This document shows, piece by piece, positions 53,477 to 63,998 of a DNA stretch of 64,000 nt. A model generated the notes under the pieces. That model made no database searches. It was not told the origin of the DNA and was given only the letters and a program-made list of their open reading frames with translations. Within the stretch, counting starts at the first letter, position 1, and every line of letters begins with the position of its first letter. Position numbers and translations under genes: made by a program. Origin of the DNA: Zymoseptoria tritici IPO323 (Eukaryota; Ascomycota; Dothideomycetes; Mycosphaerellales; Mycosphaerellaceae); assembly GCF_000219625.1 (NCBI RefSeq), contig NC_018210.1:496001-560000 (forward strand), read 5' to 3'.

Positions 53477-54373
53477 ATGTCTAAAAGAAAAGCCCCCGAA
53501 GCCGCAACCAAGCCAGCGGACAAAATGGACCTCGACGACGACGACTCCTCCGGCTCCGACGACGACAAATCTCTCCTCAACGTCGACTTCGAATGGTTCC
53601 CACCCAACGAATCAGTCGACTTCCACGGCCTCAAAACTCTTCTCCGCCAACTCTTCGACGTCGACAATCAACTCCACGAACTCTCCTCCCTCACAGACCT
53701 CATACTCTCTCAAACCCACATCGGCTCGACCGTAAAATGCGACGGCGAAGAGTCCGATCCTTACGCCTTCCTCACCGCTTTACCGCTCTCTCATCTCCGG
53801 GCGGGAAACCCTGCACTGCAAACACTGGCAACATATTTCCTCTCCCGCTCCCAATCTTCCACCAGCCCCGGCCTAGCAGAAACCCTCACCACCCTCCTCG
53901 ATGAAGACTCAAAAGCCAACATCGGCCTCATCCTCACGGAACGCTTCATCAACATGCCCCATCAAATCATCCCGCCACTCTACACCATGCTACAATCCGA
54001 ACTCTCCTCGGCCATCTCCTCAGAACCACAATTCAAATTCACGCACTACCTCTTCCTCTCAAAAACCTACACGGAAGTCGCAAGTCAATTGGATGCCAAA
54101 GATGCGCAACCGAGTAAGAAGTCGAAGAAGGAGAAGAAAGCGGCAGGCAAGGAGGAGGTGTTTTATTTCCATCCGGAAGATGAGGTTTTGCAGAGGTTTG
54201 CGGTTGTGAGTGGAGCGTTTGAGTATGAGAAGCAGGGCGAGGAGGGAGCGAGTGATGCAAAGAGGGCGTTTCAGGATTTGGGGGTGAGGCCGCAGGGTTT
54301 GATTATGGTTATTGAGGCGGCGAGGTTTGAGAAGGCGGTGGAGGCGGTTGTGGAGTATTTGAGCGGAGAGTAG
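53477..54373 (+). CDS. BCP1: Bcp1, BCCIP-family nuclear chaperone
   Basis: A single exon of 298 residues, as expected for Bcp1. After an acidic N-terminus (DLDDDDSSGSDDDKS) come the family motifs: VDFEWFPPNESVDFHGLKTLL, LFDVDNQLHELSSLTDLILSQ, THIGSTVKCDGEESDPYAFL, NIGLILTERFINMPHQIIPP. A lysine-rich insert (KKSKKEKKAAGKEE) precedes the last domain, FYFHPEDEVLQRFA through to RPQGLIMVIEA. In yeast Bcp1 escorts ribosomal protein Rpl23 and helps nuclear export of the Mss4 lipid kinase. It is a housekeeping gene and not part of the metabolite locus; it marks its right border. Confidence 0.93.
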   Translation: MSKRKAPEAATKPADKMDLDDDDSSGSDDDKSLLNVDFEWFPPNESVDFHGLKTLLRQLFDVDNQLHELSSLTDLILSQTHIGSTVKCDGEESDPYAFLTALPLSHLRAGNPALQTLATYFLSRSQSSTSPGLAETLTTLLDEDSKANIGLILTERFINMPHQIIPPLYTMLQSELSSAISSEPQFKFTHYLFLSKTYTEVASQLDAKDAQPSKKSKKEKKAAGKEEVFYFHPEDEVLQRFAVVSGAFEYEKQGEEGASDAKRAFQDLGVRPQGLIMVIEAARFEKAVEAVVEYLSGE

Positions 54374-54658
54374 AGCGTGTGACGGAATGAGTGGTTGTCG
54401 AGGTGGTGATGGTGAAGGAGCGGAGTTCGAAGGGTCGAACGAGTTGAATGCAAGACCTGAGTACTCTTTTACAGACTTCCACTCGCTAAAAAGAAGATGT
54501 ATATCTCAAACTGTACACAGCGGACTGAGAATACTTTTCGGCCATACCTTATGGCCACTTGCATACCCAGCCCACACAACGCAACCTCGAATCCCTCCTG
54601 CGGCATATGCCCCCTCCGCGCCTGTATTTGTATCATTCCAGCCCAGACAACAGCCACT

Positions 54659-55441
54659 CTAGCCAATAACCAGAGCACCATCCTCAGGGAAATCATACTC
54701 CGGCACCTCCAAGTTCAACGGCGCAGGGCCCTTTCGAATTCTCCCCGAAATATCATAATGGCTTCCGTGACACGGGCAGAACCAGCCTCCAAAGTCACCC
54801 GCCTCGCCAATGGGCACACAACCCAAGTGCGTGCACACACCCAACATGATGAGCCACTCGGGCTTCTTGACGCGGTCGGCATCCGGTTGTGGGTCGCGCA
54901 GCTTCTTCCAGTCGTAGGCTTCGGCTTCTTTGATCTCGTCGCCGGTGCGGTGGCGGATGAAGACGGGCTTGCCGCGCCACTTGATGATTACGTTCTTGCC
55001 TTCGGGGATGGAGGCCAGGTCGACTTCGACTTTGGCTTGCGCGAGGACGTCGGCGGAGGCGGACATGTTGACGAGGAAGTCTAGATGTTGAGGTCAGGCA
55101 TCGCGCCGGGTATTGATAGTGTGTCATGCTGTATGCTCACCCTGCACGGTATTCTTGGCTCCCAATGCGGACACACCACCCATAGCGCCGACCATGAAGT
55201 ACTGGAACAATTTGTTTCCAGTCTCACCACCCGACGAGCGGTACTTCTGGAAGCTGGGGATGTGGGTGGTATCCTGTTTGCCGGACACACCGCGGGAGAA
55301 AGGCGAGGTGTACTCGTGGGTCGAGGTCGAGGCATCGGCGTAGGTTCTGGTGTTGACGGCGGCCGAGGATCGCAGCGCTGGCAGCTGCTGGCGCGCGGCG
55401 TGGCGAACCAGCGAGGTGGCGGCCTTGGTGGAGAGAGACAT
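54659..55441 (-). CDS. RIP1: Rieske iron-sulfur subunit of cytochrome bc1 complex
   Basis: Exons 55441-55141 and 55080-54659 with one 60-nt intron (GTGAGC...CTAG), 240 residues. The N-terminus ([20 protein letters not shown]) is an amphipathic, basic mitochondrial presequence. A single membrane helix with a flexible hinge follows ([20 protein letters not shown]). The soluble Rieske domain carries both cluster-binding boxes, CTHLGC and CPCHGSH, with the two Cys and two His ligands and the Cys pair for the disulfide. Just before is [15 protein letters not shown], typical of mitochondrial Rieske proteins. It transfers electrons from ubiquinol to cytochrome c1 in the inner membrane. It ends [12 protein letters not shown], the normal C-terminus. 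Confidence 0.96.
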
Positions 55442-55741
55442 GATGGCGGCGAAGACCGGTGGAGAGAAGATCGGTCGTGGAGGGTGACGGACTCGCAGCG
55501 CAATGGCGGAAGCAGTGGTGTGGTGAAAGGGTTGATGATGCTGGAGATGTTGCAGATGTGAGAACGGGAAAAACCGCTAGCCAATCCCGAGCGGCGTATT
55601 TGGGAAAGAGCAAATCTGAGAAGTCGTGCCTCAGGCAGACATTGTTGGACTATTCGGTCGTCCTGACTTCAAGCTTCACGTCCATCAATCGCAAACGCAA
55701 CACCGAACACCACAAAATCATCAGAACCTCCCGTCGCCACA
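55442..55741. promoter_or_regulatory. Divergent promoter of RIP1 and the macro-domain gene
   Basis: 300 bp between start codons on opposite strands. No specific site is asserted. Confidence 0.45.
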
Positions 55742-56674
55742 ATGTCATCTTCACGTGGCAGCGGCAGCGCCAACACATCTCGGAAGCGTAGCGCACTAGA
55801 ATCAGTAGACAGCAATACAAGCATATCACAACCATCCAAGCGACCAAGAGCCACATCTTCGAAGACCAAATCAAAGAGCGAAAACATCTCAAAATACCTC
55901 AAGAATCCTCGAGCTCAAAGAACGTCGACAACTTCGTCCGCATCTCCCACAAAACCTAAACAGAACGCCAACCCGCATGCCATGTCCCTCTCCCACCACA
56001 CCGGCGACATCTTCTCAGCAAGCTCCAGGACTCTCATCCTCCACGCCTGCAATTGCGAAGGCTCCTGGGGCGGCGGCATCGCTCTCGCCTTTCGCAAGCA
56101 CTACCCGCAAGTATTCAAGATCTACGCCGACCACTGCGCGAAGTTCAAAGGACGAATGGGAGAGCTGGTCGGCACGAGTCTGTTGATTCCGCCGGCGATT
56201 AAGGGTGTGGAAGCGAAGAAGGGCCATTGGATTGGATGTTTGTTTACGAGCGGGTTCAAGGGTAAGAAGAAGGACTCGCCGAAGAAGATCCTCGAGAGTA
56301 CGGAGACTTCGATTGGGGATCTTGTGGCGCAGGTTAAGAAACTTGGGGGTGGAGGTGCGGGCTGGGGTGAGGATGTCCCCGGTGACTATGAAGATGAGGC
56401 AACTCAGCAAGACGGCTCCGAGGAGGATGGCAGTCATCAGTCTGCTAAGGACGACGCTAGTCGTACGAACGGCGACACTGCCGGTGAAGCGGAAGACAAT
56501 GGCGACGGCAGTGGAAAGTCATCCAAGTCGCCCATCACCTCCGTCCGAATGTGCAAAATCAACTCCGGCCTCTTCAACGTGGAGTGGGAGCGTACGGTAG
56601 AAGTGTTGGAGGGAATCGACGTACCGGACGGACATCCGATGAAGAAGATCGAAGTGTGGGAACGGAAAGAGTAG
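55742..56674 (+). CDS. Poa1-like macro-domain protein (ADP-ribose 1''-phosphate phosphatase)
   Basis: A single exon of 310 residues. The basic, Ser-rich N-terminal ~75 residues (RKRSALESVDSN, SKRPRATSSKTKSKSE) look like a disordered nuclear segment. The macro domain starts at about 79: SLSHHTGDIFSASSRTLILH, then the phosphate-loop ACNCEGSWGGGIALAFRKHYP, GTSLLIPP, HWIGCLFTSGFKGKK. An acidic Ser/Asp/Glu insert (about 215-260) separates it from the last strand and helix (SVRMCKINSGLFNVEWE). Yeast Poa1 removes phosphate from ADP-ribose 1''-phosphate, a by-product of tRNA splicing. The N-x-N/G-G-G pattern fits catalysis of this type. The internal acidic insert is long for the family. Confidence 0.8.
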   Translation: MSSSRGSGSANTSRKRSALESVDSNTSISQPSKRPRATSSKTKSKSENISKYLKNPRAQRTSTTSSASPTKPKQNANPHAMSLSHHTGDIFSASSRTLILHACNCEGSWGGGIALAFRKHYPQVFKIYADHCAKFKGRMGELVGTSLLIPPAIKGVEAKKGHWIGCLFTSGFKGKKKDSPKKILESTETSIGDLVAQVKKLGGGGAGWGEDVPGDYEDEATQQDGSEEDGSHQSAKDDASRTNGDTAGEAEDNGDGSGKSSKSPITSVRMCKINSGLFNVEWERTVEVLEGIDVPDGHPMKKIEVWERKE

Positions 56675-57694
56675 GTCTGCTTAGCTGAGATCGCCGCTGG
56701 GATGGCTCTGTTGGCGGATTGGTCGATGATCGCCCGAATGAGAATTCGATGATCCGTGATGTGATGCGAATGTGATGAGCGGACAGCTTCGGTAAGCTGT
56801 GATGGTATCTAGTAAGTAATGGGTAGCTTCCATGCCGGCTTTGCTGTACGGTGAGCAGGACGACCACTTTGTTTCCATTTTCTTTGTGGATTGATGGTAA
56901 GTTCCGCAGAAGAGATTCGTCTGGGTCTATAGTCTACCGCGGTGGTTGTTGCAGTATGGACGAGTTCAGGGAGGAAGTAAAATGCTCGAATCGGAGGGTC
57001 GTGCACTCAGAAAGCAGCAGAAATGAAGCACACAACAAATTGAACAACCACATCGATAATTCAAATCTCCATTCCCTCCACTGAATCTATAGCCTTACAA
57101 ACCGTCCCAAGACCTCGTAGTAAAGCACCGACGGACTCTCTCTCTCTCCCAGAAAAACAGAAAAACAGCCCTCGCATTCATCCCATGCCCAAGCGTGCCA
57201 CATCTTCTCCTCCGCCTCATCCTTTGCAAAAAGTTTCCCGATTTTCGTGTATTTTTACGCCTTCGCCGCCATCACGACGACTAAAATGCTTCGCTTGCAA
57301 AGAAACCGATCAGATCATCCAGCGCAGCAAAAGTCCTTCCAGACTCGCCTCCGCATACCGATCCAATCGGTCCATGATTGCTGTCAATAAAAAAAACAAA
57401 TAAGTATATTATAGGGGAGGCGCCAAAGAGACTGTTCCTTTTCCATCATCTCATCCGGATCACTCTGAAAAACGATATCGCGTCAATTCAATCCCGTCGC
57501 AAAGCCTGCAGATCAATCGGTCTCCTCTCAATCACCGTCGGCGCTCTCGCCTCGTTCAGTGTCCTCACCACCCAACGACACAGGGCGAAGAACGGACGGT
57601 AGAGGAGGAACAAGAGGAGGAAGATGAGGATGAGGGAAGTCGATGTCAGCGGCCAGCGCCATTCGTGCGCGATTTCTTTGTACCTCCCAGCGAG
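56675..57694. other. Intergenic between convergent genes
   Basis: About 1 kb of shared 3' sequence between the macro-domain gene and the mannosyltransferase gene. A TCTCTCTCTC stretch lies near 57136 and a run of As near 57388. No gene seen. Confidence 0.45.
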
Positions 57695-59038
57695 TCATTG
57701 CTCTTTTTCGTAGCCGGCGGGTTTGGGCATGTTCATGACGTCGTACCATTTGGCCGTGCCTGTGATGTTGAGGTTAGTGGGTGGTGTTTTTGGAGGGTGT
57801 GGTGGGTGGTACGTACAAGAGTAGCCGTTCCAGTCGAAGTTGTCTTTGGGGTTGCAGTGGCATTTGTTGTCGATGCGGATTTGCTCGCCGGTCGGACAGT
57901 GGGTGAAGGGCACGTGGTAATAGGCGATGTCGTTGAAGAAGTGGATTTCTTCCTTTTTGAGCATGAGTGCGGCGGCGATGGAGTGGACGGGCGCGTCGCC
58001 CCAGCGCTCGTAGAAGAAGCCGCCTTCGGTGTCGAGGAAGTTGAAGTAGTCCGTGTACGCCTTGCTCCGCAGCCAGTTCAGGTTGCCGATTTCGAAGTTG
58101 GACCAGAAATGGCAGTGGTTGTAGGTCTCGCCGCCGTCGGGCGAGAGCCAGGCCATGGCATTTCCCTCGGTGATGTGTTCGGGGTGCTTCGTCATGAACT
58201 TCTTGACCGAGTCCCAGAGAGTGGGAATGGTCTCCACGTATTCGTAGAGGGACAGCACGAAGGAGTACTTCTTCTTGTTGTCGGCCATGAACTTGAAGGG
58301 GTCGTAGGAAATGTCGCAGTAGAGCTCGATGGAGGGCTCCACTCGCCAGTACCACTCATACTCGAGCATGAGAGGGTGCTGGAAGAAGAACCCAGACTCA
58401 TACCGACACATGTGACGGTAGCTGATGCTGTCTCCGTAGATGATCTTGCGTTCGTGCATGTCCTCGCGCACTCGCTTCGCCTTGTCCTGATCAATGAAGG
58501 CTGGGAAACTCCAGTGCTTCTCGTCAATTTTTCCATATCTTGCTTTGCCAGATGTCAACGCTGTGGTGACCTTCTTGAACTGGTCGTCAAACTCCGCGTC
58601 ATTCAAAAATACCCAGTCGTAGTTGTATGCCTTGTTGAAGCGGTCCTCGACCTGACGAATGCTTCGTGAAATTTCCCATACGTCCGAGTTTCTCGCCAAC
58701 GTGACGAATGTCGCATTCAAGCGTTCGCCTGGCGCAGCGGCGACTGGTAGCTGCTTTCCTGCACCTGGATTGGGAGATGTAGTATCCTCGAACGCAGGCA
58801 AATTGTGTTGTGGTATAGCGATCTTCTCCTTGTCGGTCACATCTTGAGTGAAGGTATTCGATGAGGCCACCCTGTCACCTGTTCCCTTCCATATCCCTTG
58901 CGCTCTTAGGATGTCTGCGGCTGATTGGATGTGGTGGCCACCGGGTATGCTGGAGCTCGAGGAGGAGAATAATACGATGAGGATGAGGCAGACGATGGCG
59001 AGGAGGATGAAGCGGAGATACTTCGTAGAGGAGGCCAT
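57695..59038 (-). CDS. Alpha-1,2-mannosyltransferase, GT15 (KRE2/MNT1 family)
   Basis: Type II Golgi protein: [20 protein letters not shown] starts the cytosolic tail and anchor, followed by a Ser-rich stem. GT15 motifs follow: [102 protein letters not shown] and [20 protein letters not shown], which include the donor site and the proposed nucleophile Glu (NFEIG). It adds alpha-1,2-mannose to O- and N-glycans. The frame is open over 447 codons, but 57760-57816 (57 nt, GTACGT...CTAAC...ACAG) looks like an intron of 3n length. Removing it gives [12 protein letters not shown] and 428 residues, closer to relatives. Confidence 0.93.
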   Translation of the reverse strand: MASSTKYLRFILLAIVCLILIVLFSSSSSSIPGGHHIQSAADILRAQGIWKGTGDRVASSNTFTQDVTDKEKIAIPQHNLPAFEDTTSPNPGAGKQLPVAAAPGERLNATFVTLARNSDVWEISRSIRQVEDRFNKAYNYDWVFLNDAEFDDQFKKVTTALTSGKARYGKIDEKHWSFPAFIDQDKAKRVREDMHERKIIYGDSISYRHMCRYESGFFFQHPLMLEYEWYWRVEPSIELYCDISYDPFKFMADNKKKYSFVLSLYEYVETIPTLWDSVKKFMTKHPEHITEGNAMAWLSPDGGETYNHCHFWSNFEIGNLNWLRSKAYTDYFNFLDTEGGFFYERWGDAPVHSIAAALMLKKEEIHFFNDIAYYHVPFTHCPTGEQIRIDNKCHCNPKDNFDWNGYSCTYHPPHPPKTPPTNLNITGTAKWYDVMNMPKPAGYEKEQ

Positions 59039-59541
59039 GTCGTTTGCGGCGGAGGAGAGGTGGTCTCGGTCGTGGTCGCGTGTTCTATCGGTGGACTCGG
59101 CCCAGCCAGGGGCTTTTCGGAGGGTGTTGGTATGCGGCAGTGGACGCCGTCGCAGGTTTGTATCGGCGCAGACTATGCTACCTCACTCACGTGCGAGGGT
59201 TGGCGGTGATGTAATGAGGGTGGTATGGTTTTTGCGACAGTCGGACTTGCAAGAAAAGAGTGGACACTGTCTGTGAGCTGTGCCAGAGGAGTAAGAAAGT
59301 AAGATTCCAGGGAGGGAAAGTCGGGAATGCAAGTCGAGTTGCACAAATGCACGGCGGGGGATCCAGGGCGTTGAGAAAAAGAGGTGAAATTGAATCAAAG
59401 AATGGCAAGGTCGGGGGTCATGTCGCTGACCAGGCCAGGGAGAGATCTCGTATTTGAAGACGGGCCCTCAAGTCTCGTTTCAAAGACGTCGACTCTTGAA
59501 ATGTCGCAACACGTAAAACCGGCGATTTACACTCGGGACTA
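59039..59541. other. Intergenic, promoter side of the mannosyltransferase
   Basis: About 500 bp up to the left end of the Fot1-type transposon. No gene seen. Confidence 0.45.
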
Positions 59542-59582
59542 GAAGTGAGGATCACGCTGTGAACGGATTACGTAATGCAACA
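59542..59582 (+). repeat. Transposon left inverted repeat
   Basis: 41 bp starting GAAGTGAGGATCACG. Its exact reverse complement is at 61681-61721. Confidence 0.92.
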
Positions 59583-59649
59583 TCGAAATTCCGAGAACGT
59601 CAAGAAACATGATATTGACCAAACTTCCACGAATTAATGCGCAACAACC

Positions 59650-61566
59650 ATGGATCCTATGAACAAGGCATTGCAGCAGCTGGAAGAGAGCAATAGAAAG
59701 AACATTGTCAAAATTGCAACGGAGCATGCAGTGGACAGAGTCACGTTGTGGCGGCGATACAACAAGCTAACTGGATCTCAAGCTGAACGCGATGAGAAAA
59801 ACTCGATTCTCTCACACCAACAAGAACGCACCCTCGTAGCCTATATCGACTCCCTCACACGCAGAGGCATTCCACCTACACCTGACATAGTTCGCACGTT
59901 CGTCTACGACATCTCAAAGGTCTATCCAAGCCGCCACTAGGTGCCACGATTCGTGAGGAGACACCGCAAAACGCTGGATTCCAAATACCTCAATGCCCTC
60001 GACAAGAACCGTAAGCACGCAGACTCTGTGCCTCAGTATCAGGCCTATTACAACCTCCTTAAACAGAAGATTGAGCAATACAACATCGAGCCGCAGAACA
60101 CGTACAACATAGACGAGAAGGGCTGGTTAATTGGCATGCTTCAGAAGTCAAAGCGGGTCTTCACGAAGGAGCAACTCCTCACAGGCCGTCTTGTTAGTAA
60201 CATTCAAGACGGCAGTCGCGAATGGATAACCTTGATTGCAGCTATATGTGCTGACCAGACATCACTGCCACCTGCGTTGATATACAAGGCCGTGACTGGC
60301 AACATCCAGTCCTCGTGGCTACAAGACTTCGACATGAACGAGCACTTCGCCTTCTTCGCATCCTCACCAAACGGCTGGACTAACAACAACCTTGGACTCC
60401 ACTGGCTCACGAAGGTATTCGAGCCATATACAAAGCAGAAGGCTGGCAGAGGCTATAGGCTCCTTGTGATTGACGGCCATGGATCACACGTTAACATGGC
60501 CTTCTTACAATACTGCATCGATCACCGCATCTTCGTAGCAGTATTTCCACCTCACTCAACACACCGCTTGCAGCCTCTTGATGTCAGTCTCTTCGGCCCA
60601 TTAGCCAGCTTTTACAGTACAGAACTCTCACGCTTCCTTCACTGCTCTAAGGGCTTGTCAGCTATCACAAAGCGTGACTTCTTCAGGTTGTTCTGGCCAG
60701 CGTGGCAGAAGGCAATAACTCCAAAGAACATAGAGTCTGGCTTCCGCAAGACTAGACTCTATCCACTGGATCCATCAGTCGTGCTTACTATGTTTCAAGA
60801 GCCGGCTAACAAGGGCAAGAGCGTCCACTTCAGCGATAGTTCAAGGCCAGGCACTGCTAACGACTCACGACCAAACACCGCCAGACCTACAACAGCTGGC
60901 ACAGACACCTCTGTCATCTCGAACGACTGGCGCAAGACAAGGGCCCTCATAAAGTGCGTGCTCAAGAAGCCACAGAACGACAAGGATCAGAAGATGATCT
61001 ACCAGCTCACCAACACCCTCCTACATGTTCAAACGCAGAACCAGCTCCTTAAGAGTAAGAACACTGGCCTCCGACGGTCCTTCAAGAATAAGAAGAAGAA
61101 GAGACAGCGTGCTAAACCGCTGCTGGCTCTTCCACAAGGGCAAGCAGCTCAATTCTATTTACCGGCCAAACTTGAAGCTAGCAAGGTGCTGTTAGCCACC
61201 AAAGAGGCTGAGAAGGTAGCCAACCAGCAGAAGAAGGAAGCAGAAGCTATATTAAGGAAGGTAGATCAACAATTGAAGGCTGAACAGCGGATACAAGCCA
61301 TAGCCGAGAGAGCGCAGAAGAAGGCTGAGAAGGCTTCATTGCTGGAGACGAAGAAGGCTAATTCACAGCTGAATACCGACCTCAGAGCCTCTGCTCGCAC
61401 AGCACTGCCAGCCAAGCGCTGCAGAAGGAAGGCAGTGGATAAACCGGTGTTGATTGTAGTGTTAAAACTGCCCTCACTGCGGAGGAAGGGTGTCAATCTA
61501 GCTGAATCCTCCCAGCCTCCAACACGTATGACCTTGAGGCAACGGCTTCAAGCTACTCAGAGCTGA
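59650..61566 (+). pseudogene. Fot1/pogo DDE transposase with one in-frame TAG
   Basis: From the ATG at 59650 the frame runs to a TAG at 59938-59940 and continues in the same frame to the stop at 61564-61566, 637 sense codons plus that TAG. N-terminal part: helix-turn-helix (VKIATEHAVDRVTLWRRYNK) and CENP-B-like DNA binding (LVAYIDSLTRRGIPPTPDIV). The TAG falls in 'SRH-stop-VPRFVRRHR', where relatives have Trp (W-x-x-RFLKRHP), so one TGG-to-TAG change explains it. Catalytic region: YNIDEKGW (first Asp), LLVIDGHGSHVNMAFLQYC (second), HRLQPLDVSLFGPL (third). The C-terminus is a long Lys/Gln/Ala coiled coil. The 541-residue downstream part has no own ATG near its start and lacks the DNA-binding domain. 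Confidence 0.88.
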
Positions 61567-61680
61567 TAGATATAGTCTCTAGCATCATTTCGAGCTACAT
61601 ATCATGTTCATTGGACTTGTGGTTGTGATGTTATTAACCATTAAAGTAGTGTGAGCAATGAAGCCATGCTCTCGTAAAAG

Positions 61681-61721
61681 TGTTGCATTACGTAATCCGT
61701 TCACAGCGTGATCCTCACTTC
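61681..61721 (-). repeat. Transposon right inverted repeat
   Basis: Exact 41-bp reverse complement of 59542-59582, followed by the target TA. Confidence 0.92.
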
Positions 61722-61972
61722 TAACGTATCACATCTCCACGCTAAGGTATACCTGTCCTGGCCGAAGGTGTTTCTTGAATCCAGTCCAGTGCAGCCACAA
61801 GACAAATCGGCCACGCAACGTCCAACGCGGCATCTCGTAGGGGGCCCAGGGACGCTTCCGAGGTGCAGCGCAGTTTTGCGGTACGAAGATATCATTGCCA
61901 AGGTCAACCACCCGAATCGTGTCTATTTTCACTGCAATCAACGCCATCTTCTGGGGACTTGCTAAACGCAGT

Positions 61973-62016
61973 GCGGTTAAATTCTAAACACCGTGCGGTT
62001 AAATTCTAAACACCGT
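61973..62016. repeat. 22-bp tandem duplication
   Basis: Two exact copies of a 22-bp unit starting gcggttaaattctaaac, at 61973-61994 and 61995-62016. Confidence 0.85.
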
Positions 62017-62280
62017 GCGATGCCTCAGGCACCTCTATATTAATAAGCGCCGACTTTATTTGATGAGCGCTAGTGACTATTTCATTAGCGCTAGCCTCAA
62101 TTACCTGGCGCTAGCGACGACGACGTTAACAGTGGTTAACAGTGGCATATAGACGACGACATAAACAATTAGCACAACATAGGTAACTCTCGTGCATTCG
62201 ACAGTAAGGATATTACCACAGTGCATTCCCTACCCCCCCTCTCTACCCCTAAGGTCGTCCACCACCCTGTCCGCTAGCGC

Positions 62281-62545
62281 CGGTGGGCCCAGCTGTTATA
62301 TTAAGCAAGCCTGGCGCTTATTAAGTGAGGTCGGCGCTCATTAAGTAAGGTCGGCGCTCATTAAATGAATCTACCGCCGCCGCCCTCAGGTCGGCCAGCC
62401 CTGCTACCGTCGACGACACCAAGGCGTTGCACGAGTTAGACGCCTTTCCAACTAACGCCGACGCTTATTAATCGACGCCGGCGCTCATTAATCGACGCCG
62501 GCGCTTATCAAATAAGGTCGGTGCTAATTAATGTAGCTACCTGCC
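62281..62545. repeat. Degenerate ~20-bp minisatellite
   Basis: Units of the kind GGTCGGCGCTCATTAAGTAA and GCCGGCGCTCATTAATCGAC recur in two clusters (about 62308-62370 and 62455-62540). Related GCGCT-x-ATT text lies to the left at 62045-62110. Confidence 0.6.
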
Positions 62546-63161
62546 TACCGAACGCAGACGACGACGGCGCAGTCGACAGACCGCCTAAGTACATCTCTTA
62601 CCCGCGTAAACGACTCGTACGGAAGCTGGAAACGCCGAATCCGGTGTTAAACCTGCAGCTAATAAGAGGCCTAAGAACTCCTCGAGTTTTGGACGATGTT
62701 GCGGCAGTAGGATAAGTTGTTGTTAGTAGCGTGTAGTAGGTGTGTGTATGTGTGTGTGTGTTAGACACCTATCGCTGGGCACGCCTCGGTCGCATTGCTG
62801 AGTTCAACCGGTCTATGTATTCAACCTCTATAATGTGCTCGTCTTTACCGGTGTATCGATAGTAATTAGGAACTTCGTACGGCGTAATAGGCCTTATGTT
62901 GGTTACTATACGGCTGGCTATCTAGTGCATTAGACGCTCTACGCGGTTAAGACGGTCTGCTAACGCTAGTGTTAATAATGTCGCTAGTGGATGCGTCGCT
63001 GGATGTGTCGCTATTCCGGTGTTTTAACAGATGTTGCTAGTACTATAGCATCGCGTAGTACACGACCTGTTCTGCTTGCGGCATAAGCACGCCTTGCTAA
63101 TATAATGCCTACCGTTCTTCGCTCTGCAGCTACACCTGCCGCCGGTACTAGTCTGTAATAA

Positions 63162-63231
63162 CTAACTCTGCGATAGCTGACTCTGCGATAGCTAACTCTG
63201 CGATAGCTAACTCTGCGATAGCTGACTCTGC
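63162..63231. repeat. 15-bp tandem array
   Basis: Between four and five copies of CTAACTCTGCGATAG (some with CTGACT). Non-coding in appearance. Confidence 0.8.
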
Positions 63232-63476
63232 CGGCTGCGAGCGAGCGACTGCACCGGCATTGCTAGCTAGCTATCGCGGCGGCGAAGTGTTGTATTGTCC
63301 ACGTCGTCCCCGCCGTCCTGCTCTTGCTGCTCTCGCTGTTCTCGCTCTTGCTGCTCTTGCTAGATGCGTGCTCTGGTCGCTGCCTTAATGTGCTTGGCCT
63401 AACGAGGCTCGCGCCGCGTGCTACTAGCTCCGGTGTTAGCAGTATAACTCCGAGCTATAGCTGCCTGTCGTTTGCG

Positions 63477-63998
63477 TTAACGCGGAAGGGGGGGAAGTAT
63501 GCGTAAACCGGTGCGTAGTTGCTTGGCCTTCCGCCGGCGGCGTTCTTGTAAGGCTTTCCTCCGACGGCGCATATCGTCGTCGTCGTCGTCGCTTAATAAG
63601 GAGAGTTCATCGTCCGACTCGGGGAGATTAGCGGGTTTAGGCGGTGGAGGTGTGCTGTATCGAGGGTTGGGGTTGTCGTCGTCGCTGTCGTATCGCACTC
63701 TAGGGCGGCGGATCCTACGGTTACATCGTTTACGTATAACCTGCCCTCCGGGGATAAGGTAGTATTAATCGAAGTCGTCGGGCTCGAGGATCTTAATGTT
63801 ACTACCCTTAATCCCTTCGCGCTGCTTATGCAAACATAGCACACCCTTAGTAGCTCTAGTGTGACTAGTGCACATTGTAAACACGTAGTTCTCGTCTGTT
63901 GCTACCTCCGCTAATTCGTCCTGCATCTTCTTGCGTTTAATAAGCGCTAGCTTTAAACCCTTAGTAGAGATACACCGTGTGAGGACACCCTCACGATG
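63477..63998 (-). pseudogene. Damaged transposon-type coding remnant, possibly MULE C-terminus
   Basis: One minus-strand frame is protein-like from the window edge to a stop at 63477-63479, with one TAA near 63766. It reads GLKLALIKRKKMQDELAEVA, then CTSHTRATKGVLCLHKQREG and IKILEPDDFD, the stop, YYLIPGG, a basic part (RKRCNRRIRRPRV), an acidic run (SDDELSLLSDDDDDD) and a basic end. The pattern C-x11-C-x-H followed by 'L-x-x-x-DFx-x-Y/W' resembles the SWIM-type zinc finger and following 'DFHxHW' of fungal Mutator-like transposases. This is an inference from one motif. The frame continues beyond the window. Confidence 0.4.

Larger units (their letters stand above)
59542..61721 (+). mobile_element. 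Fot1/pogo-type DNA transposon, nearly intact
   Basis: 2,180 bp bounded by perfect 41-bp inverted repeats (59542-59582 and 61681-61721), each flanked by a TA dinucleotide (59540-59541 and 61722-61723), the target duplication of the Tc1/mariner-pogo group. It carries one transposase frame interrupted by a single TAG. There is no sign of RIP: CpA and TpG are normal. The insertion is therefore young, or this copy escaped RIP. It sits in the gap 5' of the mannosyltransferase gene. Confidence 0.92.
61724..63476. other. Gene-poor tract with minisatellites
   Basis: No gene accepted. Contents include a 22-bp tandem duplication at 61973-62016, several 20-bp units with GCGCT-x-ATTAA text (about 62030-62110 and 62290-62540), a GTGTGTATGTGTGTGTGTG run near 62740-62760 and a 15-bp tandem array at 63162-63231. 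The composition mixes CG-rich units with TpA-rich spacers, as in repeats partly affected by RIP. Confidence 0.5.

Noticed and set aside
63162..63231. 15-bp repeats as a CRISPR-like array
   Set aside because: The units are contiguous without spacers, and the genome is eukaryotic. This is an ordinary minisatellite.
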